In this document: positions 47,659 to 56,727 of the stretch, piece after piece
Layout: the number at the start of each line of letters is the position of its first letter
Position numbering within the stretch: the stretch's first letter is position 1
Assembly (NCBI RefSeq): GCF_023078455.1
Contig: NZ_CP095740.1
Coordinates: 3,584,001 to 3,648,000 of the forward strand
Source: Luteibacter aegosomatis
GTDB lineage: Bacteria > Pseudomonadota > Gammaproteobacteria > Xanthomonadales > Rhodanobacteraceae
Reading direction: 5' to 3'
DNA: 64,000 nt
The notes under the pieces: generated by a model
The model's input: only the letters and a program-made list of their open reading frames with translations
Told to the model about the DNA's origin: nothing
Databases searched by the model: none
Program-made: the position numbers and the translations under genes

Positions 47659-50600
47659 TTACCAGCCGATACCGATGTCCATGTGCTCCGGCTGCGGATC
47701 GGCGAGCAGCGACTCCTGGTCGTTGACGTCGTCGTACGCGAAGCCGTAGGCCTTCTGATCCACGCCATGGACATGCCAGAAGCGCGAGTAGTAGTTGGCC
47801 GGGGCCTGCTGGTAGTACGCGGACGGGTCCTTCCACTTCGTGGTGTCTTCCATCACGTGGCGATTGAACGCCGCGCAGATCTGCGCCTCGAGCTGGCTTT
47901 CGAAGCCCCACGGGTCGTGGCCGCTGGCGAGGGCGTCCTTGCACTCGAACACGGCCTGCGTGGTGGGCTTGGACACGTTGAAGGCCATGCCTTCCGGCTC
48001 GTCGCCGTTGTGACCGTCGGCCCAGTTGGTGTGGTGGAACACCAGCGTGCCGTCGACCACGGTGCCTTCGAACACCTGGTTGCCGATGTTCATCGTCAGG
48101 GTGTGGTCCGTGTAATGGCTCCATACCTGGTCGATGTAGGCATCGAAGTAATGCGCCTGCGGCTTGCCGCTGTCGAACGCGTCCTTGCCCGGAGCGAGGA
48201 TGCGAATGGCATTCGTATCCGCGATCTGGAACTCGGCAGGCACTTCCTGGTTGTACTCGCTGAAGATCTGCGCGCGCGTCTGGGTGATGCCCGAGTTCGC
48301 GTGGCGGGTCTTGTTGCCGCTGTACAGGTCGAGCGACAGCGGGAGCGAGAACTGGTCGACCTGCGTCGTGTTGACGAAGATCGCGTCCTTGTTCCAGGTG
48401 TACTCCATCCAGTCGTAGGTCACGCCCAGGTTCGGGTCGGTACCGTTGAGCGGGTTGGGACCGGCGATGCCGATCGTGCCGTCGGCGGCCTCGAGCACCT
48501 TCATGTACATCGGCTCACCGACGGACACGTAGATGCGACCCGAGTCCATCATCGGCAGCTTGGCCAGCTTGGCCTGGGCGAGCGTGAAGAAGTAGTTCGG
48601 GTAGTTCTGGCCGTTCTTGGTCAGGTGGTTCGACGCGTCGTTGTCTTCCACCTTCATCGCGGTGAGCGTGCCGTCCGGCTTGACCCACGAGAACACTTTC
48701 TGCCCCGTCGCATCCGTCTTCGACGGATCGCGGCCGAGCACGGCGATGAAGATCTGGTCGTCACGCCACTTTCCGTTGGTGGCATTGCGCAACGTCGTGC
48801 CGATGAAGCCCGGATACACGTCGTAGTCGAAGCCGGTCGTCGGATCGTTGGTGGACGGATCCGAGGGCTGGCTGCCCGAGCTGCCGTCACCACCCGAACC
48901 GTAGACTTCGAACGACCACAGCGAGTAGCCGTACTGGGTGCTGCGGTGCCCGCCATGCATGCGCACGTAACGCGCCTGCTTGTCCGGGAACGTCAGCGTT
49001 TCCACGCCGCCTTCGCTGCCCGCCTTCGAGAACGCGGTCTGCCAGTTGCTGCCGTCGACCGACACCTCGATCAGGTAATCGGTCGCATGCGCGTTCTCCC
49101 AGCTCAGCACGACCTTGTTCACGGTCTTGACCGAACCGAGGTCGACGCGGATCCACTGGTCGTCCGTGAAGCCCGACGACCAGCGCGTGCCGGCGTCGCC
49201 GTCGTTGGCGTTGGCCGCCTTGAAGGCCACCGGGTTCTCTTCGTCCGAAGCGAGCACCGGACGGTTCAGGGCAAGGTCGCCGTTGGACGAGCCCGCATCG
49301 GAACCGCTGGAGCCGCCGTCCGTCGGCTGCTGCTGCACCGGCTGCACGGCGAGGGTCGCCGCGTTGCTGGTCACGCTGTTGCCGTTGGCATCGGAGACCA
49401 CGACGTCGTAGCTGCCGGCGTCGGCCAGCTTGGCGGCGAAGCTCAGGGTGCCCTGGGTGGCGTTGGCGATGGCGGTGCCGTCGTGGCGCCACTGGAAGCC
49501 GACGTTACCGGCGGCCTGCGTACCCACCGTGAAGGTGGCCGTCTGACCTTCGGTGAGGCTCTGCGACTGCGGCTGGCCCACGATCTGGATCGCCGGGGCG
49601 TACACCTCGAACTCGAACATCGAGTTGCCGTAGTCCGTGTTGCGCGCTTCGCTGTTCATGCGTACGTAACGCTTGGTCACCGCGGTGAACGTCTGCATCT
49701 CCACGCCGCCGTGGCCTTCGATCGGGCCCGCGACGGTCGTCCAGGCCTTGCCGTCGTCGGAAACGTCGATCGTGTACCTGGCCGAGGACGCGTTTTCCCA
49801 ACGCTCGATCACGTGGTCGAAGGTCTTCGGCGTGCCGAAGTCCACGGCCAGGTCGGCGGGGTCCACCTTCGGGGTGGACGACCAGCGGCTGTTCATGTCG
49901 CCGTCGATGGCGGCCGAGGCACTCAGGTCGCCACGTTCGAAGCCGACGGACGAGAACGCCGTGGCACCCTTGGTGATCGTCTTGCCACCCTTGCCGTCGG
50001 TACCCGGCTGGCTGCCGCCGGTCTGGTCGCCACCGGTGTTGCCACCGTTGTTACCGTTGCCCGGCTGCTGCGGAGCGGCCCCGCCGAAGTCCGGATCGAA
50101 CCCGGTGTTGGAATTGTCCACGTTCAGCACGACGTTCCGGCTGGCCGTGAGCAGGCCCTTGGCACTGATCACGTTGACCCGGATGACGGTGCCGTTCTGC
50201 GCCGCCGTGAGGGCCTTCGTGTGGTAGCTGCCGTCGGGCGTGCTTTCCAGCGAGTTCAGCACGTCCTGGCCGTTGGCGTCCGTGGTGACCGCGTACCAGT
50301 CGTAGGTGAGCGGACCGTCACCCGTCGCCGCGACGTCGAAGTGGGCGGAGCGGCCCACGCCAGCGGTCTGGCTGGTGGGTTGGCCGGTGATGGTCGGCGC
50401 CTTGACTTCCGCGCCGCGCACGCACAGCACGTTGCCCGGGAAGTTGTCGAGCACCTGGTGCGATACCGTGCCGTCGGAGTTCACGATGAAGGCGAACGTC
50501 GGGTCGGTCGGATCGTTACCCGCCGTCCACGTTCTCCACGCACCGGGGAACGCCGAGGTCGAGTTGTTGGTGCCGGCGATGGCCAGCGCCTCGTCGATCG

Positions 50601-53600
50601 ACGGCAGGCGGGCGTTGACGGCCGAGCAGGCCTTGATGGCCTCCAGCTGCGTGAACTGCGCGCCCTGGTCGGCGAAACCGCGCTGGAACTGATCCCATAC
50701 CAGGCCGCTGACGTTATCCGTCACCAGCTTGTTGGCCGTGTCGACCGAGTAGCGGTCGGCGGCGGTGCAGCAGCTGGGCGTGTTGTACACCTGGAACTCG
50801 TACAGCGAATAGCCGTAATCCGTATGGCGCTTCTTGCCGAGCATGCGGACATAACGACCCTTCACCGGCGTGTCGAAGGTGCGATCGTCGGTGCCGCCGC
50901 TGCCGTCGGTGACGTGCAACGCGTCCTTGAAGCTCGCGTCGTCGAGCGAGTCCGAATACTGGATGATGTATTCGTCGGCGTAGGCGTTTTCCCACTTCAG
51001 CACGACACGGTTGAAGGTACGCGACGAACCGAGGTCGACGGTCATCGACTCGTCGTCTTCATGCGCCGAACCCCAACGGGTGGTGTCGTCGCCGTCCACG
51101 GCGTGCCACGCCGCGAGACCGACGTTGTCCTCCAGTGCGGTCGAGGTCGTGCCCTTCTGCAAGGCCAGGTTGGCACCCGGGGGAGCCAGGGTCAGCTGCG
51201 CGGACACCGGCGCCGCGGTCCCGGCGATGTTGCTCACCTCGACCGAGTAGGTACCGACGTCACCCTGACGCACCGCCTGGATGGTCAGCGTGGGGCTGTC
51301 GCCGCCGACGGGCACGCCGTCGTGCGACCACTTGTAGTGGAACGGCGAGCTGCCGGCCACGAGGTTGGTCGCGTCGAACGTCGCCGGCTGGCCCGGATTC
51401 GCGCGAACGCTGGCCAGCGTGTTGCTGACGACCGGCGGACGGGCGGCGTTCACCGTGAGGGTCACGGCCACCGACGGCGCGCTGCTCTGCTGGTTGCTGA
51501 CGACGACGGAATACTGCGCGCCGTTGTCGCCCGTCGAGAGCACCGGGGTGTCGTAGGTCGGGCCGTTGGCGCCGGCGATGGCGTCCGATCCCTTCATCCA
51601 CTGGTACTTGATCGTGGGCGAGCCCGAGGCCACCACGGCGAAATGAGCCGTCTGGCCCGCGTCGACGTTGGCCGCGACCGGCTGCGTCGTCACGTGCACG
51701 GGTGCGAAGGGAACCACGCTCAGCACGGCCGGCTGCGATTCGGGCGAGGCATCCTCGCCGTGCACGACCACCGTGTACGTCGAGTTGTTGTCGCCCAGCG
51801 TCAGTGCCGGGGTGTCGTAGGTCGGACCGGTCGCGCCGGCGATCTCCACGCCGTTCTTCTTCCACGTGTACGTCACCGCGTGGGCGCTGGAGGCCACCAC
51901 CGTGAAGTGGGCGTGGTCGCCGGTGCTGAGGTTCTGGCTGGTCGGATTGGCGATGATCTGCGTACCCGAGGGTGCCGCGGCGGCGGGGATCGGTGCGATG
52001 TTGAACGACACCACGCCCGGCTTCAGGCCGGCCGAGGTAGCGCTTACCGTCACCGTGCCCGGGGTGAACTTCGAACGCAGCGCGATCTTCTGCAAACCGC
52101 CCTCGAACTTCAGTTCGTGCGAACCCGGCGAATGGTAGTAGTGGTTCGGTTCCGGCATCGGGCCGTTGCGGTCGGTGACGACCACGCCCTGCCAGTCGAC
52201 GAGCTGCTGCGTGCCGCCATTGAACGTCACCAGCGATTCGCCGCTGTCGACGTTGAAGGTGACCAGCTGCGACGCGTCGGGCACGCGCACGCCGTTCGCG
52301 TCCACGACCTTGGCGACGATGAACGTCGCGTCCGAACCGTTCGCGGTCACCTGGAACACCGAACCGTCCGGCTTGACGATCGGATCGGCCGTGTTGACCA
52401 CCGTCAGTTCGATGTGGTCGGCCGCACCGGCGGTCTTCAGCGTATCGGAGACGTCGGCGCCGTTCTTCTGCACCACGAGGCCGTCGGTGCCGATGCACTG
52501 CGCCACCGCCGAACCCGACTGCCACGTGACGTTCCAGTGCACCTGGCCCGGCAACTTCGTGGTGGCCTGCGCCGTGGCGACGCCCTGGATGTGGCCGGTG
52601 TCTTCGCTGACCGGACCGTTCAAGGCGGCGAATGCCGCGTCGTCGATCGAATCCCACGAATTGGGCGTCTGATCGGTGCCCTGCTGCACGCCGTTGACGA
52701 GCAGTCGCACGGCCGGGCAGTTGCTGAACGCGCTGACCGTGATGTTGCCGGAGCGGTTCCAGGTGTTGGCCAGCTTCACCATCGGCTTGACTTCGAACGG
52801 CGTCCACACCGATTCGTAGATGTAGTAAAGCATGCGCGGGAAGCGGTTCGCGTCGGCCATCGACGCGTTGTTGCCACGGGCGTTATGGGTGAAATCCTTC
52901 ACCTGCTTGCCGTCCTCGTGGAACGTCGGGTTGCCCTTGTCGTCGTGATGGAAGACCCAGTGGTCGTCTTCCGTACCGTCGACCAGTTCGATGACTTCAC
53001 CCGGGGTATCGGCGAAATACCACTGCGCCATGCCGAAGGTACCCACCTTGCGGGCCTGCGACCACGGCGTGAGGTAGTTCAGCGCGAACGCGAGTTCGGT
53101 ATCGTAGCCTTCGCGCTTGCCGCCCGGGCCCCAGTACTCCGCGCCCCACGCGGGCTTGTTCGGAGCGTCGACCTGGTGCAGGTGCGTTTCGCACCCGGCC
53201 TTGGAGCAGCTCAGGATGTCGCCGTTCGCCGCCTTGGGCGTACGATCGGCGATGGCGCGCGGGGCGATGTTGTCCCAATCCCTCGAGTTCTGCCCCAGTT
53301 CCTGCGCGAACTGCGTATCCATCGTGCCGTTGTTGATTTCCCAGGCCAGGATCGACGGGTGGCTGCGATCACGGATCACGGTGTCGCGCTGGACCTCGCG
53401 CTTGATCGTCCACATGTCCTTGCAGGCCTGGTCGCCGGCGGCGCAAACGTTGCCGAAACCGCCTTCGCCGTCGCCGCTGGGCTGCACGAGGAACACGCCC
53501 AGCGCGTCGGCGCCGGCCACGAACTCGGGACTGGGCAGCGAATGGCCCACGCGCCAGAGGTTGCCGCCCATGGCGGCCATGTCCTTCAGGTCGCGCCATT

Positions 53601-54822
53601 GCTGCTCTTCGGGCACGGACGAACCCAGGCCCGGGTAGTCGTAGCGGCTGGAGCCGCCGTAGACGTATTGCTTCTTGCCGTTGACGTAGAGGAAGTCCTT
53701 ATCCCAGGTCAGCATGCGGATGCCGAGGGTGTCCTGCTTCGCGTCCACCACCACGCCGTTGATGCTGACGGTATGGAACACGCGATAGAGGTACGGCTTG
53801 CCGTCCGTGCTGTTGTTCGGATACCAAAGCGTCGGGTTGTTCACCGTCAGCGTCTCGTCGAACACCGGCGTCTGGTCGCCGGGAATCGCGTGCGGGGCCA
53901 GCGTCCTGTCCTGCTGGTCGCGCGCGACTTCGTTGCCGTTGGCATCGACGATCTGCGTGACGAGCGTGACCGTCTGCGGCGTGTCGGTCTCGTTGACCAC
54001 GTTGGTCTGCACTTCGACGGTAGCGGTCTTGTGATCCGCGCTCAGCGACTTCGTGCCGACGTACGTACCCCAGGTGTTCTGGCCGGCGTACACGTTCTCC
54101 GGGATGTGCACGAGGTTGGTCACGTGCAGATAGGCCGGACGGAAGATGCCCGCCTCGGACTGGCCGAAGCGGAACGAGCCGGAAAAACCCGGGTCTTCGA
54201 AGAAGCCGCCACCGCTGCGGCTGACCTTCACCGCGATCACGTCGGTACCGTCATACCGCAGGAACGGAGTGAGGTCGACGATGTGCGGAAGGAAGCCGAT
54301 GACGTGGGTGGCCTGCGCATCGGGCTGGCCGGGCTGGTTCAACACGCCGGTACCGGGAATGAACTGGCCGTTGACGTACACGCGGTCGCCCGTGTGCGCG
54401 CCTTCGAGCTCGAGCATCACCTTCTTGCCCTTCATCGACGCGGAGTCGGTCAGGCGGTTGCGATACCAGCTGGTTTCGCCGTCCAGGCTGCCCTGGCCAC
54501 CGCCGGACTCCTGGTTGATGAAGGTAGTGAAGTCGTTGGCTGCGTGCGGGAGACCGACGGTCAGCCACTTGCTGTCGTCGTAATTCACGCTCGCGCCATC
54601 GTCCCCGTTGGGAAGCTGGGCGTACACCACGGGATCGTTCGGGTTGACGATGGCCTGCTTGGTGTATTTCCAGGGCCGGGCGCCGATATTGATGTCCTGG
54701 CGGTCCGACGGCGCGAGGGTCACGGCCTGCGCCGAGATCGCCACGCCCATCAGGGCCAGGGCGGCGACGGAAACGAGTTGTTTCCGCCGCGTCCTGCTTG
54801 GGGGTGATGCGGGATGCTTCAT
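47659..54822 (-). CDS. Secreted multidomain glycoside hydrolase: GH2-like + Ig-like + F5/8C x3 + Lcl/DUF1566 + GH64
   Basis: A 2387-residue exported enzyme with a signal peptide (about residues 1-33). Order: GH2 sugar-binding, sandwich and TIM-barrel region (about 40-790; likely nucleophile E562 in WGAEYWG, but HPSILAWEINNG has Gly499 where GH2 enzymes usually have the acid/base Glu); an invasin-type Ig fold (790-870); three Ig-like repeats (955-1212); F5/8C domain 1 (1218-1348); an Lcl/DUF1566 domain (1355-1472, LPSIDEALAIAG); another Ig-like domain; a Gly/Asn-rich linker (about 1582-1618); F5/8C domain 2 (1613-1742); Ig; F5/8C domain 3 (1846-1976); and a C-terminal GH64 domain (1995-2387). 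In GH64, E2140 (YDWMEYTW) and D2156 (TTQVDQFSL) are 16 residues apart, as are the catalytic pair of laminaripentaose-producing beta-1,3-glucanase. ATG at 54822. Confidence 0.88.
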   Translation of the reverse strand: MKHPASPPSRTRRKQLVSVAALALMGVAISAQAVTLAPSDRQDINIGARPWKYTKQAIVNPNDPVVYAQLPNGDDGASVNYDDSKWLTVGLPHAANDFTTFINQESGGGQGSLDGETSWYRNRLTDSASMKGKKVMLELEGAHTGDRVYVNGQFIPGTGVLNQPGQPDAQATHVIGFLPHIVDLTPFLRYDGTDVIAVKVSRSGGGFFEDPGFSGSFRFGQSEAGIFRPAYLHVTNLVHIPENVYAGQNTWGTYVGTKSLSADHKTATVEVQTNVVNETDTPQTVTLVTQIVDANGNEVARDQQDRTLAPHAIPGDQTPVFDETLTVNNPTLWYPNNSTDGKPYLYRVFHTVSINGVVVDAKQDTLGIRMLTWDKDFLYVNGKKQYVYGGSSRYDYPGLGSSVPEEQQWRDLKDMAAMGGNLWRVGHSLPSPEFVAGADALGVFLVQPSGDGEGGFGNVCAAGDQACKDMWTIKREVQRDTVIRDRSHPSILAWEINNGTMDTQFAQELGQNSRDWDNIAPRAIADRTPKAANGDILSCSKAGCETHLHQVDAPNKPAWGAEYWGPGGKREGYDTELAFALNYLTPWSQARKVGTFGMAQWYFADTPGEVIELVDGTEDDHWVFHHDDKGNPTFHEDGKQVKDFTHNARGNNASMADANRFPRMLYYIYESVWTPFEVKPMVKLANTWNRSGNITVSAFSNCPAVRLLVNGVQQGTDQTPNSWDSIDDAAFAALNGPVSEDTGHIQGVATAQATTKLPGQVHWNVTWQSGSAVAQCIGTDGLVVQKNGADVSDTLKTAGAADHIELTVVNTADPIVKPDGSVFQVTANGSDATFIVAKVVDANGVRVPDASQLVTFNVDSGESLVTFNGGTQQLVDWQGVVVTDRNGPMPEPNHYYHSPGSHELKFEGGLQKIALRSKFTPGTVTVSATSAGLKPGVVSFNIAPIPAAAAPSGTQIIANPTSQNLSTGDHAHFTVVASSAHAVTYTWKKNGVEIAGATGPTYDTPALTLGDNNSTYTVVVHGEDASPESQPAVLSVVPFAPVHVTTQPVAANVDAGQTAHFAVVASGSPTIKYQWMKGSDAIAGANGPTYDTPVLSTGDNGAQYSVVVSNQQSSAPSVAVTLTVNAARPPVVSNTLASVRANPGQPATFDATNLVAGSSPFHYKWSHDGVPVGGDSPTLTIQAVRQGDVGTYSVEVSNIAGTAAPVSAQLTLAPPGANLALQKGTTSTALEDNVGLAAWHAVDGDDTTRWGSAHEDDESMTVDLGSSRTFNRVVLKWENAYADEYIIQYSDSLDDASFKDALHVTDGSGGTDDRTFDTPVKGRYVRMLGKKRHTDYGYSLYEFQVYNTPSCCTAADRYSVDTANKLVTDNVSGLVWDQFQRGFADQGAQFTQLEAIKACSAVNARLPSIDEALAIAGTNNSTSAFPGAWRTWTAGNDPTDPTFAFIVNSDGTVSHQVLDNFPGNVLCVRGAEVKAPTITGQPTSQTAGVGRSAHFDVAATGDGPLTYDWYAVTTDANGQDVLNSLESTPDGSYHTKALTAAQNGTVIRVNVISAKGLLTASRNVVLNVDNSNTGFDPDFGGAAPQQPGNGNNGGNTGGDQTGGSQPGTDGKGGKTITKGATAFSSVGFERGDLSASAAIDGDMNSRWSSTPKVDPADLAVDFGTPKTFDHVIERWENASSARYTIDVSDDGKAWTTVAGPIEGHGGVEMQTFTAVTKRYVRMNSEARNTDYGNSMFEFEVYAPAIQIVGQPQSQSLTEGQTATFTVGTQAAGNVGFQWRHDGTAIANATQGTLSFAAKLADAGSYDVVVSDANGNSVTSNAATLAVQPVQQQPTDGGSSGSDAGSSNGDLALNRPVLASDEENPVAFKAANANDGDAGTRWSSGFTDDQWIRVDLGSVKTVNKVVLSWENAHATDYLIEVSVDGSNWQTAFSKAGSEGGVETLTFPDKQARYVRMHGGHRSTQYGYSLWSFEVYGSGGDGSSGSQPSDPSTNDPTTGFDYDVYPGFIGTTLRNATNGKWRDDQIFIAVLGRDPSKTDATGQKVFSWVKPDGTLTAMKVEDNDASNHLTKNGQNYPNYFFTLAQAKLAKLPMMDSGRIYVSVGEPMYMKVLEAADGTIGIAGPNPLNGTDPNLGVTYDWMEYTWNKDAIFVNTTQVDQFSLPLSLDLYSGNKTRHANSGITQTRAQIFSEYNQEVPAEFQIADTNAIRILAPGKDAFDSGKPQAHYFDAYIDQVWSHYTDHTLTMNIGNQVFEGTVVDGTLVFHHTNWADGHNGDEPEGMAFNVSKPTTQAVFECKDALASGHDPWGFESQLEAQICAAFNRHVMEDTTKWKDPSAYYQQAPANYYSRFWHVHGVDQKAYGFAYDDVNDQESLLADPQPEHMDIGIGW

Positions 54823-55117
54823 TGGGTTTTCCCCTGGTTGAAGTCGATATCGGACAGGGGATGTCCCGAGCACACGACACGCCGCAGGCCGGTGAACGTG
54901 CCACCGGCCCTTGCCTTCGAATGCTTTCAAAAGAAGCGAATGAACCCGCTACGCCTGGATCAGACGTCCATACCCTGTCTTCGGCACGGATCATCCACGC
55001 AGTAAATGACCATCACAATACTAAATAGGGGTAGACGCGCGCCCCGTAGGGTGACGATTTTTCAATCCGTGATGGGCGTCGTGTTTAAGGGTGACTGGAT
55101 AGTTTTGGGCAAGACGC

Positions 55118-56557
55118 TCAGGCGGCCGTGCCGCCCACCGTCATGCCGTCGACACGAAGCGTCGGCTGACCCACGCCCACCGGCACGCTCTGCCCATCCT
55201 TGCCGCACACGCCCACCCCCTCGTCCAGCGCGAGGTCGTTGCCGATCATCGATACGCGGGTGAGCACCTCGGGACCGGAACCCACCAGGGTGGCGCCCTT
55301 CACCGGTGCGGTGATCTTGCCGTCCTCGATGAGGTAGGCCTCGCTGGCCGAGAAAACGAACTTGCCGTTGGTGATGTCGACCTGGCCGCCGCCGAAGTTC
55401 ACGGCATACAGGCCGTTCTTCACCGAGCGGATGATCTCTTCGGGCTCACGCTGGCCAGCCAGCATGTAGGTGTTGGTCATGCGCGGCATCGGCAGCTGGG
55501 CGAAGGATTCGCGGCGGCCGTTCCCGGTGGGCTTCACGCCCATCAGCCGGGCGTTGAGCTTGTCCTGCATGTAACCCTTGAGGATGCCGTTTTCGATGAG
55601 GGTGGTGCACTCGGTCCGCGTGCCCTCGTCGTCGATGTTGAGCGAGCCACGGCGTCCCGGCAGGGTACCGTCGTCCACCACCGTCACGCCCTCGGCCGCC
55701 ACGCGCTGGCCGATGCGCCCGGCGAAGGCCGAGCTGCCCTTGCGGTTGAAGTCGCCCTCGAGGCCATGGCCGATGGCTTCGTGCAGCAGCACGCCGGGCC
55801 AGCCCGGACCGAGTACGACGGTCATGGTGCCGGCCGGCGCATCCACCGCGTCGAGATTGACCAGCGCTTGGCGCACGGCTTCCTCCGCGAAGGCATGGGC
55901 GCGACCGTTCTCGATCAGCTCGCGGTAGCCGTAACGCCCGCCACCCCCGGCGTGGCCCTGCTCGCGACGGCCGTTCTGCTCGGCGATCACCTGCACGTTG
56001 AGCCGCACCAGCGGTCGCACGTCGGCGGCCAGGGTGCCGTCGGAGCCCGCCACGAGGATGGTATCGAGCGTGGCCGAGAGGCTCACCACCACCTGCTTCA
56101 CCCTGGGATCGCGGGAACGCGCATAGGCGTCCACCTCGCGCAGGAGGGCGATCTTCTCTTCGTTCGGCAGGCTCTCCACCGGATCGATGGCCGGGTACAG
56201 GGCCCGTCCCGTCGCCAGTGACAGCGGCTTGCCCGCACCGGCCCCGCCCTGGGCGATGGCCCGCGCGGCGCGCGAGGCCTCCAGGAGCTGAGGCAGCACG
56301 ATCTCATCGGAGTAGGAAAAGCCGGTCTTCTCACCCGAGATGGCCCGCACGCCCACGCCCTGCTCGATCGAGTGGTTGCCGTCCTTCACGATGCCCTCCT
56401 CCAGCAGCCAGGATTCGCTGCGCGAATGCTGGAAATAGAGGTCGGCCGCGTCGATGGAAGGGCCCATCAGCTGCGAAAACACGCGATCCAGGTCGGAAGC
56501 GGCCAAACCGCCCGGGGTGAGGAGGCGACGTTCGGCGAGGGTGATCAGGGAATCCAT
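55118..56557 (-). CDS. tldD: Metalloprotease TldD
   Basis: TldD is the zinc subunit of the TldD/TldE peptidase. The 479-residue protein holds HExxxH in [60 protein letters not shown], and the Cys-containing C-terminal [20 protein letters not shown]. It is 10 kb from its partner pmbA (43635) and in the same direction; in many relatives tldD, darP and pmbA lie together, so the GH2-GH64 and epoxide hydrolase genes seem to have entered between them. The start ATG at 56557 ([13 protein letters not shown]) fits the family. Confidence 0.96.
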   Translation of the reverse strand: MDSLITLAERRLLTPGGLAASDLDRVFSQLMGPSIDAADLYFQHSRSESWLLEEGIVKDGNHSIEQGVGVRAISGEKTGFSYSDEIVLPQLLEASRAARAIAQGGAGAGKPLSLATGRALYPAIDPVESLPNEEKIALLREVDAYARSRDPRVKQVVVSLSATLDTILVAGSDGTLAADVRPLVRLNVQVIAEQNGRREQGHAGGGGRYGYRELIENGRAHAFAEEAVRQALVNLDAVDAPAGTMTVVLGPGWPGVLLHEAIGHGLEGDFNRKGSSAFAGRIGQRVAAEGVTVVDDGTLPGRRGSLNIDDEGTRTECTTLIENGILKGYMQDKLNARLMGVKPTGNGRRESFAQLPMPRMTNTYMLAGQREPEEIIRSVKNGLYAVNFGGGQVDITNGKFVFSASEAYLIEDGKITAPVKGATLVGSGPEVLTRVSMIGNDLALDEGVGVCGKDGQSVPVGVGQPTLRVDGMTVGGTAA

Positions 56558-56727
56558 GGAGGCTACCGGTAACGGGTGACAGGCTCCGAGATGGGGCCCG
56601 AAACCGCCAGCTTAAACCCTTGGGAGGGTTTGGCGAAAACCGGATGCTTCGACGTAAACACTGGCCCCCAGGAGGCGACGCGGCAGGCGAGGCATTCCCA
56701 CCGTCGCCAAGGCCCCGGCGCCTGCTG

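Noticed and set aside
47614..54807. A 2397-codon open frame on the plus strand opposite the GH2-GH64 gene
   Set aside because: It mirrors the codon bias of the minus-strand gene in high-GC DNA: Val/Arg/His-rich, no domains, no ribosome-binding site. The minus strand shows clear families.
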